NCBI GenBank assembly: GCA_934351835.1
Contig: CAKRJP010000020.1
Span: 1-45,816, forward strand
Source of the DNA: an uncultured Lachnospiraceae bacterium
Lineage (GTDB): Bacteria > Bacillota > Clostridia > Lachnospirales > Lachnospiraceae
DNA length: 45,816 nucleotides
Reading direction: 5' to 3'
A program made the translations under genes and the position numbers. The notes beneath the pieces were generated by a model that searched no databases, was not told where the DNA came from, and saw only the letters and a list, made by a program, of their open reading frames with translations. This document shows positions 13,987 to 23,553 of this stretch, piece after piece (the stretch's first letter is position 1; each line of letters begins with the position of its first letter).

Positions 13987-16900
13987 ATGCCTTTACAATT
14001 TGTATTTGGACCGTCTGGTTCAGGAAAATCATATTATTTATATCATCATATCATAGAGGAATCCATGAAATATCCGGAACGGAATTACATTGTTCTGGTG
14101 CCGGAACAGTTTACGATGCAGACCCAGAAAGACCTGGTATCTATGCATCCAAATCATGGAATCATGAACATAGACGTCCTGAGTTTTGGACGTCTTGCTT
14201 ATCGTGTGTTTGAAGAGACTGGTGGTGGTTCACTGCCGGTATTGGATGACGAGGGGAAAAATCTGATCTTGCGCAAAATCGCAGGGGATTATGAGGCGGA
14301 ACTGAGTGTACTTCGGGGAAATATGAAGAAACTTGGATATATCAGTGAAGTGAAATCTGTAATCTCCGAATTTACCCAGTATGAGATTGGGGAAGAAGAA
14401 CTGGATCTTGTCATGGAGAATATTGGAACAGATTCCAGATTATACTATAAATTAAAAGATATTCGTGTGTTATACAGAGGTTTCCGTGAATATCTGGAAC
14501 AGAAATATATTACTAAAGAGGAACTTCTGGATGTATTAAGTAAAGAAGTTTCAAAGTCAGAACTTTTAAAAAACAGTACGGTGGTACTGGATGGATTTAC
14601 AGGATTTACCCCGGTGCAGAATCATCTGCTGTATGAATTATTAAAACATTGTCGGAAGATTATGGTGACAGTGACGATGGATGAACGGGAGAATCCATAT
14701 ACCTATCAGCACCCATATCAGCTTTTTGCGCTCAGTAAGCAGATGGTGACTTCGCTGCTAGATCTGGCGAAGACCGCAAAAGTTGAGATTGAAGATCCGG
14801 TGGAGTTATACGAGCATCCGGTCTGTCGTTTTAAGAGTAATCCGGCATTAGCGTATCTGGAACAACAGCTGTTCCGTTATGGAAAAGATTGTTATGAAGA
14901 ATATCCGAAGGCGGTGGAGATTCATGTGGCGAGAAATCCGGAAGAAGAAGTTCGTGCAGTTGTAGAAGATATACGCAGACTGGTGCGGACAACAGGATGT
15001 AGATATAGGGAAATCGGTGTGATCGTCAGCAATATGGATGTGTATGGAGATTATCTGGAACGGGCATTTGAACGTTATGGAATCCCATTTTTCATGGACC
15101 ATAAACGGAGTATTCTGTTAAATTCGTTTGTAGAACATCTGCGGAGCCTGTTAAATATGATGGAACAGCAATTCAGTTATGAGAGCGTTTTTCGTTTTTT
15201 GCGGACCAATTTATCAGGATTTACCGGCGACGAAGTGGATATGCTGGAAAATTATGTGCTGGGTTTGGGTATCCGCGGCTACAAGAACTGGCAGAAACGC
15301 TGGGTGCGTAAGTTAAAGACAACAACGGAAGAAGAACTGGAAGCATTGAATCATTTGCGAGTCGCATTCGTGGAGAAGATTGATGCATTGTATTTTGTCC
15401 TGAGACAGAAAAAGAAGACGGTGCAGGATATTACGATGGCAATGTATGAATACATGGTAAAAGAAGAACTACAGCTTGCGACTGTAAAACAGGAAGAAGA
15501 ATTCCAGAAGACCGGAGAACTTGCACTGGCGAAAGAATATGCGCAAATTTACCGGATTGTTATCGAATTGTTTGATAAATTTGTGAGCCTTCTGGGAGAT
15601 GAACCGGTTTCTTTAAAAGAATACTGTGAACTTCTGGATGCAGGATTGGAAGAGGCGAGAGTTGGAGTGATCCCGCCAAGTAGTGACCAGGTGGTTGCCG
15701 GGGACTTAATGAGGACCAGGTTGAAGGATATCAAGACATTGTTTTTTATTGGAGCAAATGACACCGAACTTCCGGGTTCATTGATTCGAAGCGGTCTGCT
15801 GTCAGAAAGGGACAGAGAGAAGTTTAAGCAAAAGGAACTGGCACTTGCACCAGGAGGCAAAGAGCAGGCTTATGTGCAGAAATTTTATCTATATATGAAT
15901 CTGACGAAACCGTCCGAACGATTGGAAGTGTATTACAGCAAAGTGTCGGCAGACGGAAAGAGTGTACGGCCATCGTATCTGATCCAGGAGCTTAGACGGC
16001 TATATCCGAAACTTCAGATTGTTGATGAAGAACTTCGGGGATTGAAAGAAAGAGAACTGACGGAACGGGTAGGACTTGAGGAAATCATTCCTGGCATCAG
16101 AGATCATAAAGATAACGGTGTGCTGCAGGATGAAAACTGGGGGGAACTTTTTAAATGGTATCAGAGTCATCCGAAGTGGCGGATGAAGATTGAAGAACTT
16201 TTGGATGCGGGTTATAAGCACAGCCCGGCAGACAGGTTGAGTGATCTGGCGGCCAGAAAACTTTACGGAGAAAATTTTGCGGACAGTATTACGAGAATCG
16301 AACAGTATTCTGCCTGTGCATATGCACATTTTCTGCGCTATGGGCTGAGACTGAAAGAACGGGAATTGTATGAGTTTGAACCAGTAGATCTGGGAAATGT
16401 CTGTCATGGAGTATTGGAACGGTATGCAGGAAGAGTGAAGGAATCCGGAAGAACATGGACAGATATTACAGAAGAAGAACAAAAGAAGTTGATTGATGAG
16501 TGTATGGAAGAGGCCATTGCGGATTATGGAAATTCGATTCTTTACAGCACTGCAAGAAACGAGCATATGATCACCAGAATCAAAGCGATGTTAGAGCGGA
16601 CGATATGGGCCCTTACAAGTCAGCTGGCTGCCGGAGATTTCAAGCCGGATGCCTGGGAAGTCAGACTGGGAAGTAATGGTAAGATCGACAGAGTGGATAC
16701 CTGTAGAGACGATGATAATATTTATGTTAAAGTTGTGGATTACAAGACCGGATATAAAGAGTTTGATGTGGTAGCACTATATTATGGATTGCAGCTGCAA
16801 TTAATGTTTTACATGGACGGTGCAATAAAAATGCAGAAAAAATGGCATCCGGACAAAACGATTATTCCGGCGGGAGTATTTTATTACAGAATCCAGGATC

Positions 16901-17376
16901 CGTATATTGACCGGAAATCCGGGGTGACAGAGGAAGAAGAACAGGCAGCGCTATTAAAAGAATTAAAGCCGGACGGTGTAATCAATTTAAAAAACGAAGT
17001 TTTGGAACATCTGGACCATAAGATGGTGGGAGAATCGGAGGTTATTCCGGTAAAATATAATAAGAACGGCAGTCTTGCCAAGGTATCGAAGGCAGTGCCA
17101 TCAGAGCAGTTTGAACTGATGATGGATTTCGCATCTGCCAAGATCCATCGGGCACACGAAGATATTTTACAGGGAGATATCAAGGCAGAACCTTATCGGA
17201 GAGGGCAGGAGACCGGTTGCGATCACTGTAAGTACCGGCATGTATGTGGGTTTGATACGAAGATCGAAGGATATCAGTATCATAATATCAGTAAAATGAG
17301 CAAGGAAGAGGCTCTTTCAAAGATGCAGGCAGAAAGAAATGGAGTAGAAAACGATGGGCGTGAACTGGACAACTGA
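13987..17376 (+). CDS. addB: ATP-dependent nuclease subunit AddB
   Basis: A 1129-residue subunit of the AddAB helicase-nuclease, which resects double-strand breaks and loads RecA. It has a Walker A motif (GPSGSGKS) at the N-terminus, as in B. subtilis AddB. The C-terminal RecB-type nuclease domain contains VVDYKTG (about D918). Four cysteines that would hold the iron-sulfur cluster are present: C777, then C1078, C1081 and C1087 in CDHCKYRHVC. Length is normal. It overlaps addA by 23 bases, as expected for a stoichiometric complex. Confidence 0.97.
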   Translation: MPLQFVFGPSGSGKSYYLYHHIIEESMKYPERNYIVLVPEQFTMQTQKDLVSMHPNHGIMNIDVLSFGRLAYRVFEETGGGSLPVLDDEGKNLILRKIAGDYEAELSVLRGNMKKLGYISEVKSVISEFTQYEIGEEELDLVMENIGTDSRLYYKLKDIRVLYRGFREYLEQKYITKEELLDVLSKEVSKSELLKNSTVVLDGFTGFTPVQNHLLYELLKHCRKIMVTVTMDERENPYTYQHPYQLFALSKQMVTSLLDLAKTAKVEIEDPVELYEHPVCRFKSNPALAYLEQQLFRYGKDCYEEYPKAVEIHVARNPEEEVRAVVEDIRRLVRTTGCRYREIGVIVSNMDVYGDYLERAFERYGIPFFMDHKRSILLNSFVEHLRSLLNMMEQQFSYESVFRFLRTNLSGFTGDEVDMLENYVLGLGIRGYKNWQKRWVRKLKTTTEEELEALNHLRVAFVEKIDALYFVLRQKKKTVQDITMAMYEYMVKEELQLATVKQEEEFQKTGELALAKEYAQIYRIVIELFDKFVSLLGDEPVSLKEYCELLDAGLEEARVGVIPPSSDQVVAGDLMRTRLKDIKTLFFIGANDTELPGSLIRSGLLSERDREKFKQKELALAPGGKEQAYVQKFYLYMNLTKPSERLEVYYSKVSADGKSVRPSYLIQELRRLYPKLQIVDEELRGLKERELTERVGLEEIIPGIRDHKDNGVLQDENWGELFKWYQSHPKWRMKIEELLDAGYKHSPADRLSDLAARKLYGENFADSITRIEQYSACAYAHFLRYGLRLKERELYEFEPVDLGNVCHGVLERYAGRVKESGRTWTDITEEEQKKLIDECMEEAIADYGNSILYSTARNEHMITRIKAMLERTIWALTSQLAAGDFKPDAWEVRLGSNGKIDRVDTCRDDDNIYVKVVDYKTGYKEFDVVALYYGLQLQLMFYMDGAIKMQKKWHPDKTIIPAGVFYYRIQDPYIDRKSGVTEEEEQAALLKELKPDGVINLKNEVLEHLDHKMVGESEVIPVKYNKNGSLAKVSKAVPSEQFELMMDFASAKIHRAHEDILQGDIKAEPYRRGQETGCDHCKYRHVCGFDTKIEGYQYHNISKMSKEEALSKMQAERNGVENDGRELDN

Positions 17377-20300
17377 ACAACAAAAGGTCATTGACTTAAG
17401 AGATAGAAATATCCTGGTTTCTGCTGCAGCAGGTTCCGGTAAGACAGCGGTGCTGGTAGAAAGAATTATTACAATGCTGACAGATGAGGAACATCCGGTA
17501 GATGTTGATCAGTTGTTGATCGTAACATTTACGGAGGCTGCGGCTGCAGAGATGAAAGAGCGTATCCGGGATGCAATTGAGAAAAAGTTAGAAGAATACC
17601 CGGAAAATGAACATCTTGCAAGGCAGGCAACATTAATTCACAGTGCTCAGATTACAACGATTCACAGCTTCTGTCTCTCGGTAATCAGGGATCATTTCCA
17701 TGCGATTGATATAGACCCGGGATTCCGGATCGGAGAAGAGGGAGAATTAAAATTATTAAAACATGATGTACTGTCCGAACTTCTGGAAGAAGAGTATCAG
17801 AAAAAAGAACAGAAATTCCTGGATTTTGTGGCGGCATATGGGGATGGAAAATCTGATAAAAAGATAGAAGATTTAATTCTGAAAATATTCGAATATTCCA
17901 GAAGTTATCCAGTACCGGGAGAGTGGCTGAAACAATGTAGAGAAGCTTACCGGATAAAGACACTGGAGGATTTGGAAGATAGCAGTTACGGAGAATTTAT
18001 TAAAGCTAATGTAAATTATTATCTGGAAGATGCACTGGAACTGATTGAACAGGGGCTTGACCTTTGTCTGTGTGCGGATGGTCCGTATGCATATGAAGAG
18101 GCTTTGCAAAATGATAAACAGATGATAGAAGATTTGCAGATGGCAGAGACTCTGGAAGAAATGGCAGATGCATTTGAAGAGGTCGACTGGACAAAATTAA
18201 AGGCAAACCGGGATGAGTTTGTTTCGGAAGAAAAGATAGAGAGAGTGAAAGCTATCCGGGAGGATGTGAAAGGCCTAATCGGGGATCTGTCTTCCCAATA
18301 TTTCTATCAGAGTATATATGAGACAGTGGAAGATATCAGCAGGTGCATTCCGGCGGTTGAGGAACTGACAGTTCTGGTAGAAAAATTTTCGAAAGCATTT
18401 GAAGAGAAAAAACGCAGTCAGAATATGATTGATTTTTCAGACATGGAACAGTATGCACTTCGCATTCTGACAGAAGAAAAAGATGGAGAGTTACAGTCTT
18501 CTCCTGTGGCAAGGGAGTATCAGGAGCAGTATAAAGAGATTATGATCGATGAGTATCAGGACAGTAACCTGATACAGGAGGCAATCCTTACCAGCGTGTC
18601 TACGGTGGAAGTCGGAAAATATAATATTTTCATGGTGGGTGATGTTAAGCAGAGCATCTATCGGTTCCGTTTGTCGAGACCGGAACTTTTTATGGAGAAG
18701 TTCAATACATATGATACAGAAGACAGCAGAACGCAACGAATCGACCTGCATAAGAATTTTCGAAGTAGAAAAGAAGTGCTGGACAGCGTGAATCTTCTTT
18801 TTTTCCAGCTGATGGCGAGAGATCTTGGGGGGATTGACTATGATGACCAGTCAGCCCTCTATGTAGGTGCGAGTTATCCGGAATCAGACCAGCTAGATAA
18901 TGCAACAGAGGTGTTGGTGATAGATAATGATGTGGACAGTCTTGCAGAGGTGTCCAAAGAAGACCGGGAGGGAAAACATGCTCTCCGGGGACTGAAAAAG
19001 ATTACTGACAGGGAGTTGGAAGCAAGAGCAGTTGCGGTCCGTATCCGGGAATTGATGAAAGAACACCGGGTGACAGATAAAAAGACCGGAGAATTAAGAC
19101 CGGTCAGATATTCAGATATTGTAATTCTGGTCCGCAGTGTTCAGGGATTTGCAGACGTGTTTAGTGAAATTTTAAATCGTGAGGGAATCCCGACATATAC
19201 AGGCACAAGAGAAGGGTATTTTGCAACGCAGGAGATTGGAATTATTCTGGATTACCTGAGGGTGCTGGATAATAAAAGGCAGGATATTCCGTTGGCGGCA
19301 GTGCTGACTTCGGCAATCGGAGGTACGACGGAAGAAGAACTGGCCCGGGTAAAGAGTAAATACCCGGAAAAACCATTCTGGGAGGCAATCGCTGCCTATG
19401 TGGAGGAACAGTCTGTGGGCGAGGACAGTACAGATGAAAACAGCACAGATGCGAGCGGTGCCGAAGAGAACCGTCAGGATCAGGATGCCATTGTGAGATG
19501 TATGCGACAAATCGAACATTTTCGGGAAATCGTGCCGTATACTTCCATCCATGAATTATTATGGAAAATCTTGGACGAGACCGGTTACGAAGATTATGTG
19601 TCAGCAATGCCGGGAGGCGAACAGCGCAGAGCCAATCTTAAGATGTTGGTGCAGAAAGCAAGAACTTTTGAATCCACCAGTTATAAAGGACTGTTTCATT
19701 TTGTCAGATATATCGAACAGCTTCAGAAATATGATGTGGATTATGGAGAGGCCAGTATTGAGGATGAACAGTCGGATACGGTGCGGATCATGACGATTCA
19801 CAAGAGTAAAGGTCTGGAATTTCCGATTGTATTTGTGGCCGGCATGGGAAAAGGAATGAATCTGCAGGATGCCAGAAGCAGAGTGGTGCTGCATCCGAGA
19901 CTGGGAATCGGGCTGGATGCCGTGGATTTGAAACATCGTACCAGATGTCCGAGTATTGTGAAGAAAATTATTCAGAAAGAAGAAACTCTGGATACCTTGG
20001 CTGAAGAACTCAGAGTCCTATATGTTGCTTATACCAGAGCAAAAGAGAAACTGATTATTACAGGATCAATTGTAAATCTTAAGAAACGTTTCCTGTGGTA
20101 TGGAATGACCGGATCTACAGAGAATCTGGTACTGGCTTATTATAGAAGAAGTAAAGCAACCAGTTACTGGGACTGGGTGATTCCTGCGGTTTTAAGGATC
20201 ACAGATCCTGGGACAATCCGTATGGAAATCTGGAATGCACTTCGCGTCGTGCAAGGAGAAGTGGAAAAAGAATTGGCTGGGGATATTAAGAGACAAGTAC

Positions 20301-21076
20301 TGGAACAATGGGATACTGATACGGTCTATCAGCCGGAAATGGAGCAGAATCTGAAAGAGCAGTTTGAATATCAGTATCCATATGAATATAGCAGGAACCA
20401 AAAACTGAAATTTACGGTGTCCGAGTTGAAAAAACGAAAATATCTGCTGGAACAGTCGGAGGAAGATGTGAACAGTCTGGGGGAAGAAGTGTATGAAGAG
20501 CCTGAAGTCGTGCCGTTGATTCCTAAGTTCTTGCAGGAAGAAGAGGCACTGACCGGAGCACTTCGAGGGACTGCTTACCACAGAGTACTGGAACTTCTGG
20601 ATTTTGCACAGATCAGCAAGAACTATGATGAGAATGGACTGATGGACGATCTGAAGAAGTTTGTAGAAGAAGGAAAACTTGGAAAAGACGAAGCAAAATG
20701 TATCAGAAACAGAGATATTTTGAAATTTCTGCACGCTGCGGCAGGAAAACGCATGGCACAGGCGGCAGAAAAAAAGAAATTATTCAAAGAGCAACCGTTT
20801 GTCCTGGGAGTCGAAGAGACAGAATTGTATCCGGAAGGAACGGCTGGGGAACTGGTGTTGGTACAGGGAATTATCGACGTGTATTTTGAGGAACCGGACG
20901 GACTGGTGGTCTTAGATTATAAGACAGATAAAGTTTTTTCTTCGGAAGAACTGGTGGAGCGTTACCATGCGCAGCTTGATTATTATGCAAAAGCACTGGA
21001 ACAGATGACTGGGAAAACGGTGAAAGAGAAGATTATTTATTCATTTACACTTGGAAAAGAGATTACAGTGAAATAG
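17354..21076 (+). CDS. addA: ATP-dependent nuclease subunit AddA
   Basis: A 1240-residue UvrD-like helicase fused to a RecB-type nuclease. Walker A is AAAGSGKT (K30), and the helicase motifs include DEYQDSN, VGDVKQSIYRFR, IHKSKGLEFP and LYVAYTRAKEKL. The C-terminal nuclease motif is LDYKTDK (about D1188, K1190). The start has GGAG 9 bases upstream, inside addB. About residues 683-712 form a strongly acidic Ser/Thr/Asp/Glu insertion, probably a disordered loop in the helicase 2B region. A terminator follows the stop, so addB-addA is likely the end of the unit. Confidence 0.97.
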   Translation: MGVNWTTEQQKVIDLRDRNILVSAAAGSGKTAVLVERIITMLTDEEHPVDVDQLLIVTFTEAAAAEMKERIRDAIEKKLEEYPENEHLARQATLIHSAQITTIHSFCLSVIRDHFHAIDIDPGFRIGEEGELKLLKHDVLSELLEEEYQKKEQKFLDFVAAYGDGKSDKKIEDLILKIFEYSRSYPVPGEWLKQCREAYRIKTLEDLEDSSYGEFIKANVNYYLEDALELIEQGLDLCLCADGPYAYEEALQNDKQMIEDLQMAETLEEMADAFEEVDWTKLKANRDEFVSEEKIERVKAIREDVKGLIGDLSSQYFYQSIYETVEDISRCIPAVEELTVLVEKFSKAFEEKKRSQNMIDFSDMEQYALRILTEEKDGELQSSPVAREYQEQYKEIMIDEYQDSNLIQEAILTSVSTVEVGKYNIFMVGDVKQSIYRFRLSRPELFMEKFNTYDTEDSRTQRIDLHKNFRSRKEVLDSVNLLFFQLMARDLGGIDYDDQSALYVGASYPESDQLDNATEVLVIDNDVDSLAEVSKEDREGKHALRGLKKITDRELEARAVAVRIRELMKEHRVTDKKTGELRPVRYSDIVILVRSVQGFADVFSEILNREGIPTYTGTREGYFATQEIGIILDYLRVLDNKRQDIPLAAVLTSAIGGTTEEELARVKSKYPEKPFWEAIAAYVEEQSVGEDSTDENSTDASGAEENRQDQDAIVRCMRQIEHFREIVPYTSIHELLWKILDETGYEDYVSAMPGGEQRRANLKMLVQKARTFESTSYKGLFHFVRYIEQLQKYDVDYGEASIEDEQSDTVRIMTIHKSKGLEFPIVFVAGMGKGMNLQDARSRVVLHPRLGIGLDAVDLKHRTRCPSIVKKIIQKEETLDTLAEELRVLYVAYTRAKEKLIITGSIVNLKKRFLWYGMTGSTENLVLAYYRRSKATSYWDWVIPAVLRITDPGTIRMEIWNALRVVQGEVEKELAGDIKRQVLEQWDTDTVYQPEMEQNLKEQFEYQYPYEYSRNQKLKFTVSELKKRKYLLEQSEEDVNSLGEEVYEEPEVVPLIPKFLQEEEALTGALRGTAYHRVLELLDFAQISKNYDENGLMDDLKKFVEEGKLGKDEAKCIRNRDILKFLHAAAGKRMAQAAEKKKLFKEQPFVLGVEETELYPEGTAGELVLVQGIIDVYFEEPDGLVVLDYKTDKVFSSEELVERYHAQLDYYAKALEQMTGKTVKEKIIYSFTLGKEITVK

Positions 21077-21082
21077 CAATAG

Positions 21083-21131
21083 AATGGCAGGATGGATTTT
21101 AAGAAATTAGAATTTGTTCTGCCATTTTTTT
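21083..21131 (+). terminator. Terminator after addA
   Basis: AATGGCAG (21083-21090) pairs with CTGCCATT (21119-21126), followed directly by a run of T residues. The loop is long (28 bases) but A/T rich. Confidence 0.75.
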
Positions 21132-21197
21132 GTGTAGTGCATATCGATAGTGATTTTATATGATTAACTTCTTAATATAATCTTCATATAATAATGA

Positions 21198-21226
21198 TTG
21201 ACACAATATATTATATGACGTATAAT
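21198..21226 (+). promoter_or_regulatory. Consensus sigma-A promoter of the padR operon
   Basis: TTGACA (21198-21203) and TATAAT (21221-21226) match the consensus perfectly, with a 17-base spacer. The padR start is about 54 bases downstream. Such a strong promoter normally needs a repressor, which fits self-control by PadR. Confidence 0.85.
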
Positions 21227-21246
21227 ATTGAAAACAAAACAATATT
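21208..21246. promoter_or_regulatory. Candidate PadR operators on its own promoter
   Basis: Two dyads overlap the -10 and transcription start area. ATATTATA-N5-TATAATAT (21208-21228) is perfect. AATATTG-N9-CAATATT (21224-21230 with 21240-21246) is also perfect. Either would block RNA polymerase if bound. PadR proteins commonly regulate their own promoter, but the site assignment is inferred. Confidence 0.5.
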
Positions 21247-21279
21247 GTAAATAGTAAAAATACCAACGGGGGTGAAACT

Positions 21280-21603
21280 ATGGTGTTTAATACAGGAGCG
21301 GCACTGTTAGATGCAATCGTGCTTGCTGTTGTGTCCAGGGAAGCAGAAGGAACCTATGGGTATAGGATCACGCAGGATGTCAGACAGGTAATAGAGGTTT
21401 CTGAATCTACATTATATCCGGTGCTCCGAAGACTGCAGAAGGATGCCTGTCTGGAGACTTATGACAAACAGATCGACGGAAGGAACCGGAGATATTATAA
21501 GATCACGGACAGCGGAAGAGCACAACTTGATTTATATAGAAGAGAATGGAAAGATTACACGAAGAGAATCACCATATTATTTGAGGGAGGGAAAGTAGAA
21601 TGA
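21280..21603 (+). CDS. PadR-family transcriptional regulator
   Basis: A 107-residue winged-helix protein of the short PadR-s2 type. The HTH covers about residues 8-75, with the family signatures GTYGYRI, ESTLYPVLRRL and RRYYKITDSGR. It starts behind GGGGGTG and overlaps the next gene by four bases (ATGA). In many Firmicutes this kind of PadR sits directly before a HAAS/DUF1700 gene and a DUF4097 gene, as here. It probably represses its own operon in response to an envelope-related cue. The ligand is unknown. Confidence 0.92.
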   Translation: MVFNTGAALLDAIVLAVVSREAEGTYGYRITQDVRQVIEVSESTLYPVLRRLQKDACLETYDKQIDGRNRRYYKITDSGRAQLDLYRREWKDYTKRITILFEGGKVE

Positions 21604-22316
21604 ACCGTTTAGAATATATGGCAGCGTTGGAGTCTTGCCTGCGGGATATATCAGAAGAAGACCGAAAAGACGCGATGGAATATTATAATAACTATTTTGA
21701 TGAGGCCGGGAGTGAGAATGAGCAGAAAGTCATAGAAGAATTAGGTGATCCTGCGAAACTGGCTGAGCAGATTGGGGCTGATGCGGATATGGCAGACGAA
21801 ACCGCAGATCATAACAGATTCGATGACAGTAGCGCAGATCATATGTCTTATACGTATGGGCAGACACAGGATACAGCATGGAATCAGCAGACATTTTCTA
21901 TGCAACCAGGGACAAGGGACGCAAAGAAACAAGAGGAGCGTACATGGAAGATTATCCTGGTCGTGGTGATCGCATTACTTACATCACCGATTACTGTGCC
22001 ATTGATTTTAAGTGTTCTGGGGACAATCTTTGGTGTGGTATTGGCGGCGTTTTTTATCGTGTTCGGACTGATTCTGGGTGCTGCAATTGTGGCAATTGTC
22101 GGAGTGGTACTGTTCGGAGTAGGGGTTGCAGCACTATTTTCAGAGTTTTTTGCAGGATTAGCATTGTCAGGAGTGGGACTGATCCTGGTAGCAGTGGGAG
22201 CAGCAGTAACTGTGGGTCTTGTATATTTATGTAAGCTGGCATTTCCTGAGATTGTAAAAGGCGTGTCGATACTCTGGCATAAGATTTCCGGCAGAGGAAA
22301 GAAAGGGGCGCGATAA
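21600..22316 (+). CDS. HAAS (DUF1700) domain membrane protein
   Basis: A 238-residue protein. The N-terminal HAAS domain (about 1-55) has the typical pattern of a short helical domain followed by EELGDPAKLAEQI. A polar linker with many Asp and Gln residues (60-115) leads to several glycine/valine-rich membrane helices (about 118-225), then a basic end (SGRGKKGAR). It is coupled to padR by a four-base overlap and lies two bases from the DUF4097 gene. HAAS proteins are thought to link PadR-type signalling to the membrane; direct function is not established. Confidence 0.88.
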   Translation: MNRLEYMAALESCLRDISEEDRKDAMEYYNNYFDEAGSENEQKVIEELGDPAKLAEQIGADADMADETADHNRFDDSSADHMSYTYGQTQDTAWNQQTFSMQPGTRDAKKQEERTWKIILVVVIALLTSPITVPLILSVLGTIFGVVLAAFFIVFGLILGAAIVAIVGVVLFGVGVAALFSEFFAGLALSGVGLILVAVGAAVTVGLVYLCKLAFPEIVKGVSILWHKISGRGKKGAR

Positions 22317-22318
22317 CT

Positions 22319-23173
22319 ATGAAAAAAGGATGGAGAAGATTTTGGATGATCTGTGGAAGTTTATTTGGTGTTGGCGTTGTTCTGATTTTGATTGCGGCAG
22401 TTTTTGGAATGTCAAAGACCACTATTGAGGAGAGTCATGTGGGCCAGATGATTCGAAACCATATTTTTAGTAAAGGTATTTATACCTATACCCAGGATGA
22501 AGAGGGAGATGATAGCGAAGATTCATCTTTGCAGGCAGATGATGCACAGACGTATCAGGGAATCCGTCAGCTGGATGTGGATGTTTCCGCAGGAACTATA
22601 GAGATACGAAGAACCAAAGACTCAGAAGTGAAAGTGGAGACCTTCAGAATGAAACAGTCTTATGGGTTTAAACAGAGACAGGATGGAGATACGTTGGAAC
22701 TGTCGATGAAAAAGAAAGTCAGTACGAAAAATAATAAGTCGAAGATTATCGTTTATCTGCCGGAGAATCTGGAACTGCAGGAAGTTTCACTGGAACTGGG
22801 TGCAGGTGTATTATATATAGAAGATATTGCAGCGGGAGAACTGGATATTGACCTGGGCGCCGGGCAGGCAACGGTCGATCGGTTTAAAGCGGGAGATTTG
22901 GAAGTCTCCTGTGGAGCAGGAGAAGTGACGATGGCCGGAGAAGTGGAAACAGGTGCAGACTTAGAATGCGGAACCGGACAGATCACTTATCATGCAAAGG
23001 GAGCAGAAGAAGATTATAACTACGATGCGAAATCAGGAATCGGAGATATTACGATTGGAAGTAATTCTATTTCAGGATTGGGTAAAGAAAGATTTATCAA
23101 TAATGATGCGTATAAGACGATTGCTGCTTCCTGCGGAATCGGAGAAATCAGCATAGATTTTGAAAAGAAATAA
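22319..23173 (+). CDS. DUF4097-family membrane-anchored beta-repeat protein
   Basis: A 284-residue protein with one N-terminal membrane helix (about 11-31), an acidic outer stalk (DEEGDDSEDSS), and a C-terminal right-handed beta-repeat domain (about 80-284). The domain repeats patterns such as LGAG, CGAGEVT and CGTGQIT, diagnostic of DUF4097/DUF4098 proteins. It is the third gene of the PadR operon, two bases after the HAAS gene. The family is often associated with envelope stress, but no activity is known. A hairpin terminator follows the stop immediately. Confidence 0.88.
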   Translation: MKKGWRRFWMICGSLFGVGVVLILIAAVFGMSKTTIEESHVGQMIRNHIFSKGIYTYTQDEEGDDSEDSSLQADDAQTYQGIRQLDVDVSAGTIEIRRTKDSEVKVETFRMKQSYGFKQRQDGDTLELSMKKKVSTKNNKSKIIVYLPENLELQEVSLELGAGVLYIEDIAAGELDIDLGAGQATVDRFKAGDLEVSCGAGEVTMAGEVETGADLECGTGQITYHAKGAEEDYNYDAKSGIGDITIGSNSISGLGKERFINNDAYKTIAASCGIGEISIDFEKK

Positions 23174-23180
23174 ATGGTAT

Positions 23181-23227
23181 AAATTCCTCTTTTTGGTGAA
23201 TACTTACATCAAAAGGAGGAATTTTTT
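23181..23227 (+). terminator. Terminator hairpin that contains the next gene's ribosome binding site
   Basis: A 15-bp stem (23181-23195 with about 23210-23224, one G-U pair) and a 14-base loop are followed by the rest of a T6 run that ends at the next ATG (23228). The 3' arm contains AAAGGAGG, the ribosome binding site of the spore protein gene. In a readthrough transcript the site would be buried; in a transcript starting inside or after the left arm it would be free. Confidence 0.7.
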
Positions 23228-23443
23228 ATGTCCGAAAAACCAATTGATCTTAAAAATCTTACAAATGAAGAAAAAATGAAATACGAAATTGCAGAAGAAC
23301 TTGGTTTGTTAGATCGTGTGATGGAAGGTGGATGGAGATCTTTGACCGCGAAAGAAACGGGAAGAATCGGTGGTCTGATGAATCGGAAGAAAAAAGAACA
23401 GAACACAGAAAAACAGAAAAAAGAAGGAGAACAGGAAAAGTAA
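23228..23443 (+). CDS. Small acid-soluble spore protein, alpha/beta type
   Basis: A 71-residue DNA-binding spore protein that would coat and protect spore DNA. The segment KYEIAEELG (about 18-26) resembles the germination-protease cleavage region of alpha/beta SASPs, and WRSLTAKETGRIGG (36-49) resembles the SspF-type motif. The C-terminus is an unusual Lys/Glu-rich tail. The start follows AAAGGAGG, 8 bases upstream. I could not find a convincing sigma-G promoter, and the ribosome binding site lies in the hairpin described above. Its presence suggests an endospore-forming organism. Confidence 0.82.
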   Translation: MSEKPIDLKNLTNEEKMKYEIAEELGLLDRVMEGGWRSLTAKETGRIGGLMNRKKKEQNTEKQKKEGEQEK

Positions 23444-23490
23444 CAAATATATTACGGATGTTAAGAAGTGTGAACAATTCGTAACAAATG

Positions 23491-23519
23491 TTGAAATGGA
23501 AAGGTTCATTTGCTATAAT
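23491..23519 (+). promoter_or_regulatory. Sigma-A promoter of the WecG/TagA-like gene
   Basis: TTGAAA (23491-23496) and TATAAT (23514-23519) are separated by exactly 17 bases. Transcription would begin near 23526, downstream of the longest possible start of the next frame (23488), which supports the start at 23554. Confidence 0.75.
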
Positions 23520-23553
23520 CGAAAAACTGGTGTTGATATTAGTAGGTGGAACT

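Noticed and set aside
16000..16566. Long minus-strand open frames inside addB and addA.
   Set aside because: They are shadows of strongly supported coding frames and have no family motifs or ribosome binding sites.
23488..23553. Upstream start of the WecG/TagA-like protein.
   Set aside because: It precedes the expected transcription start of the TTGAAA-N17-TATAAT promoter.
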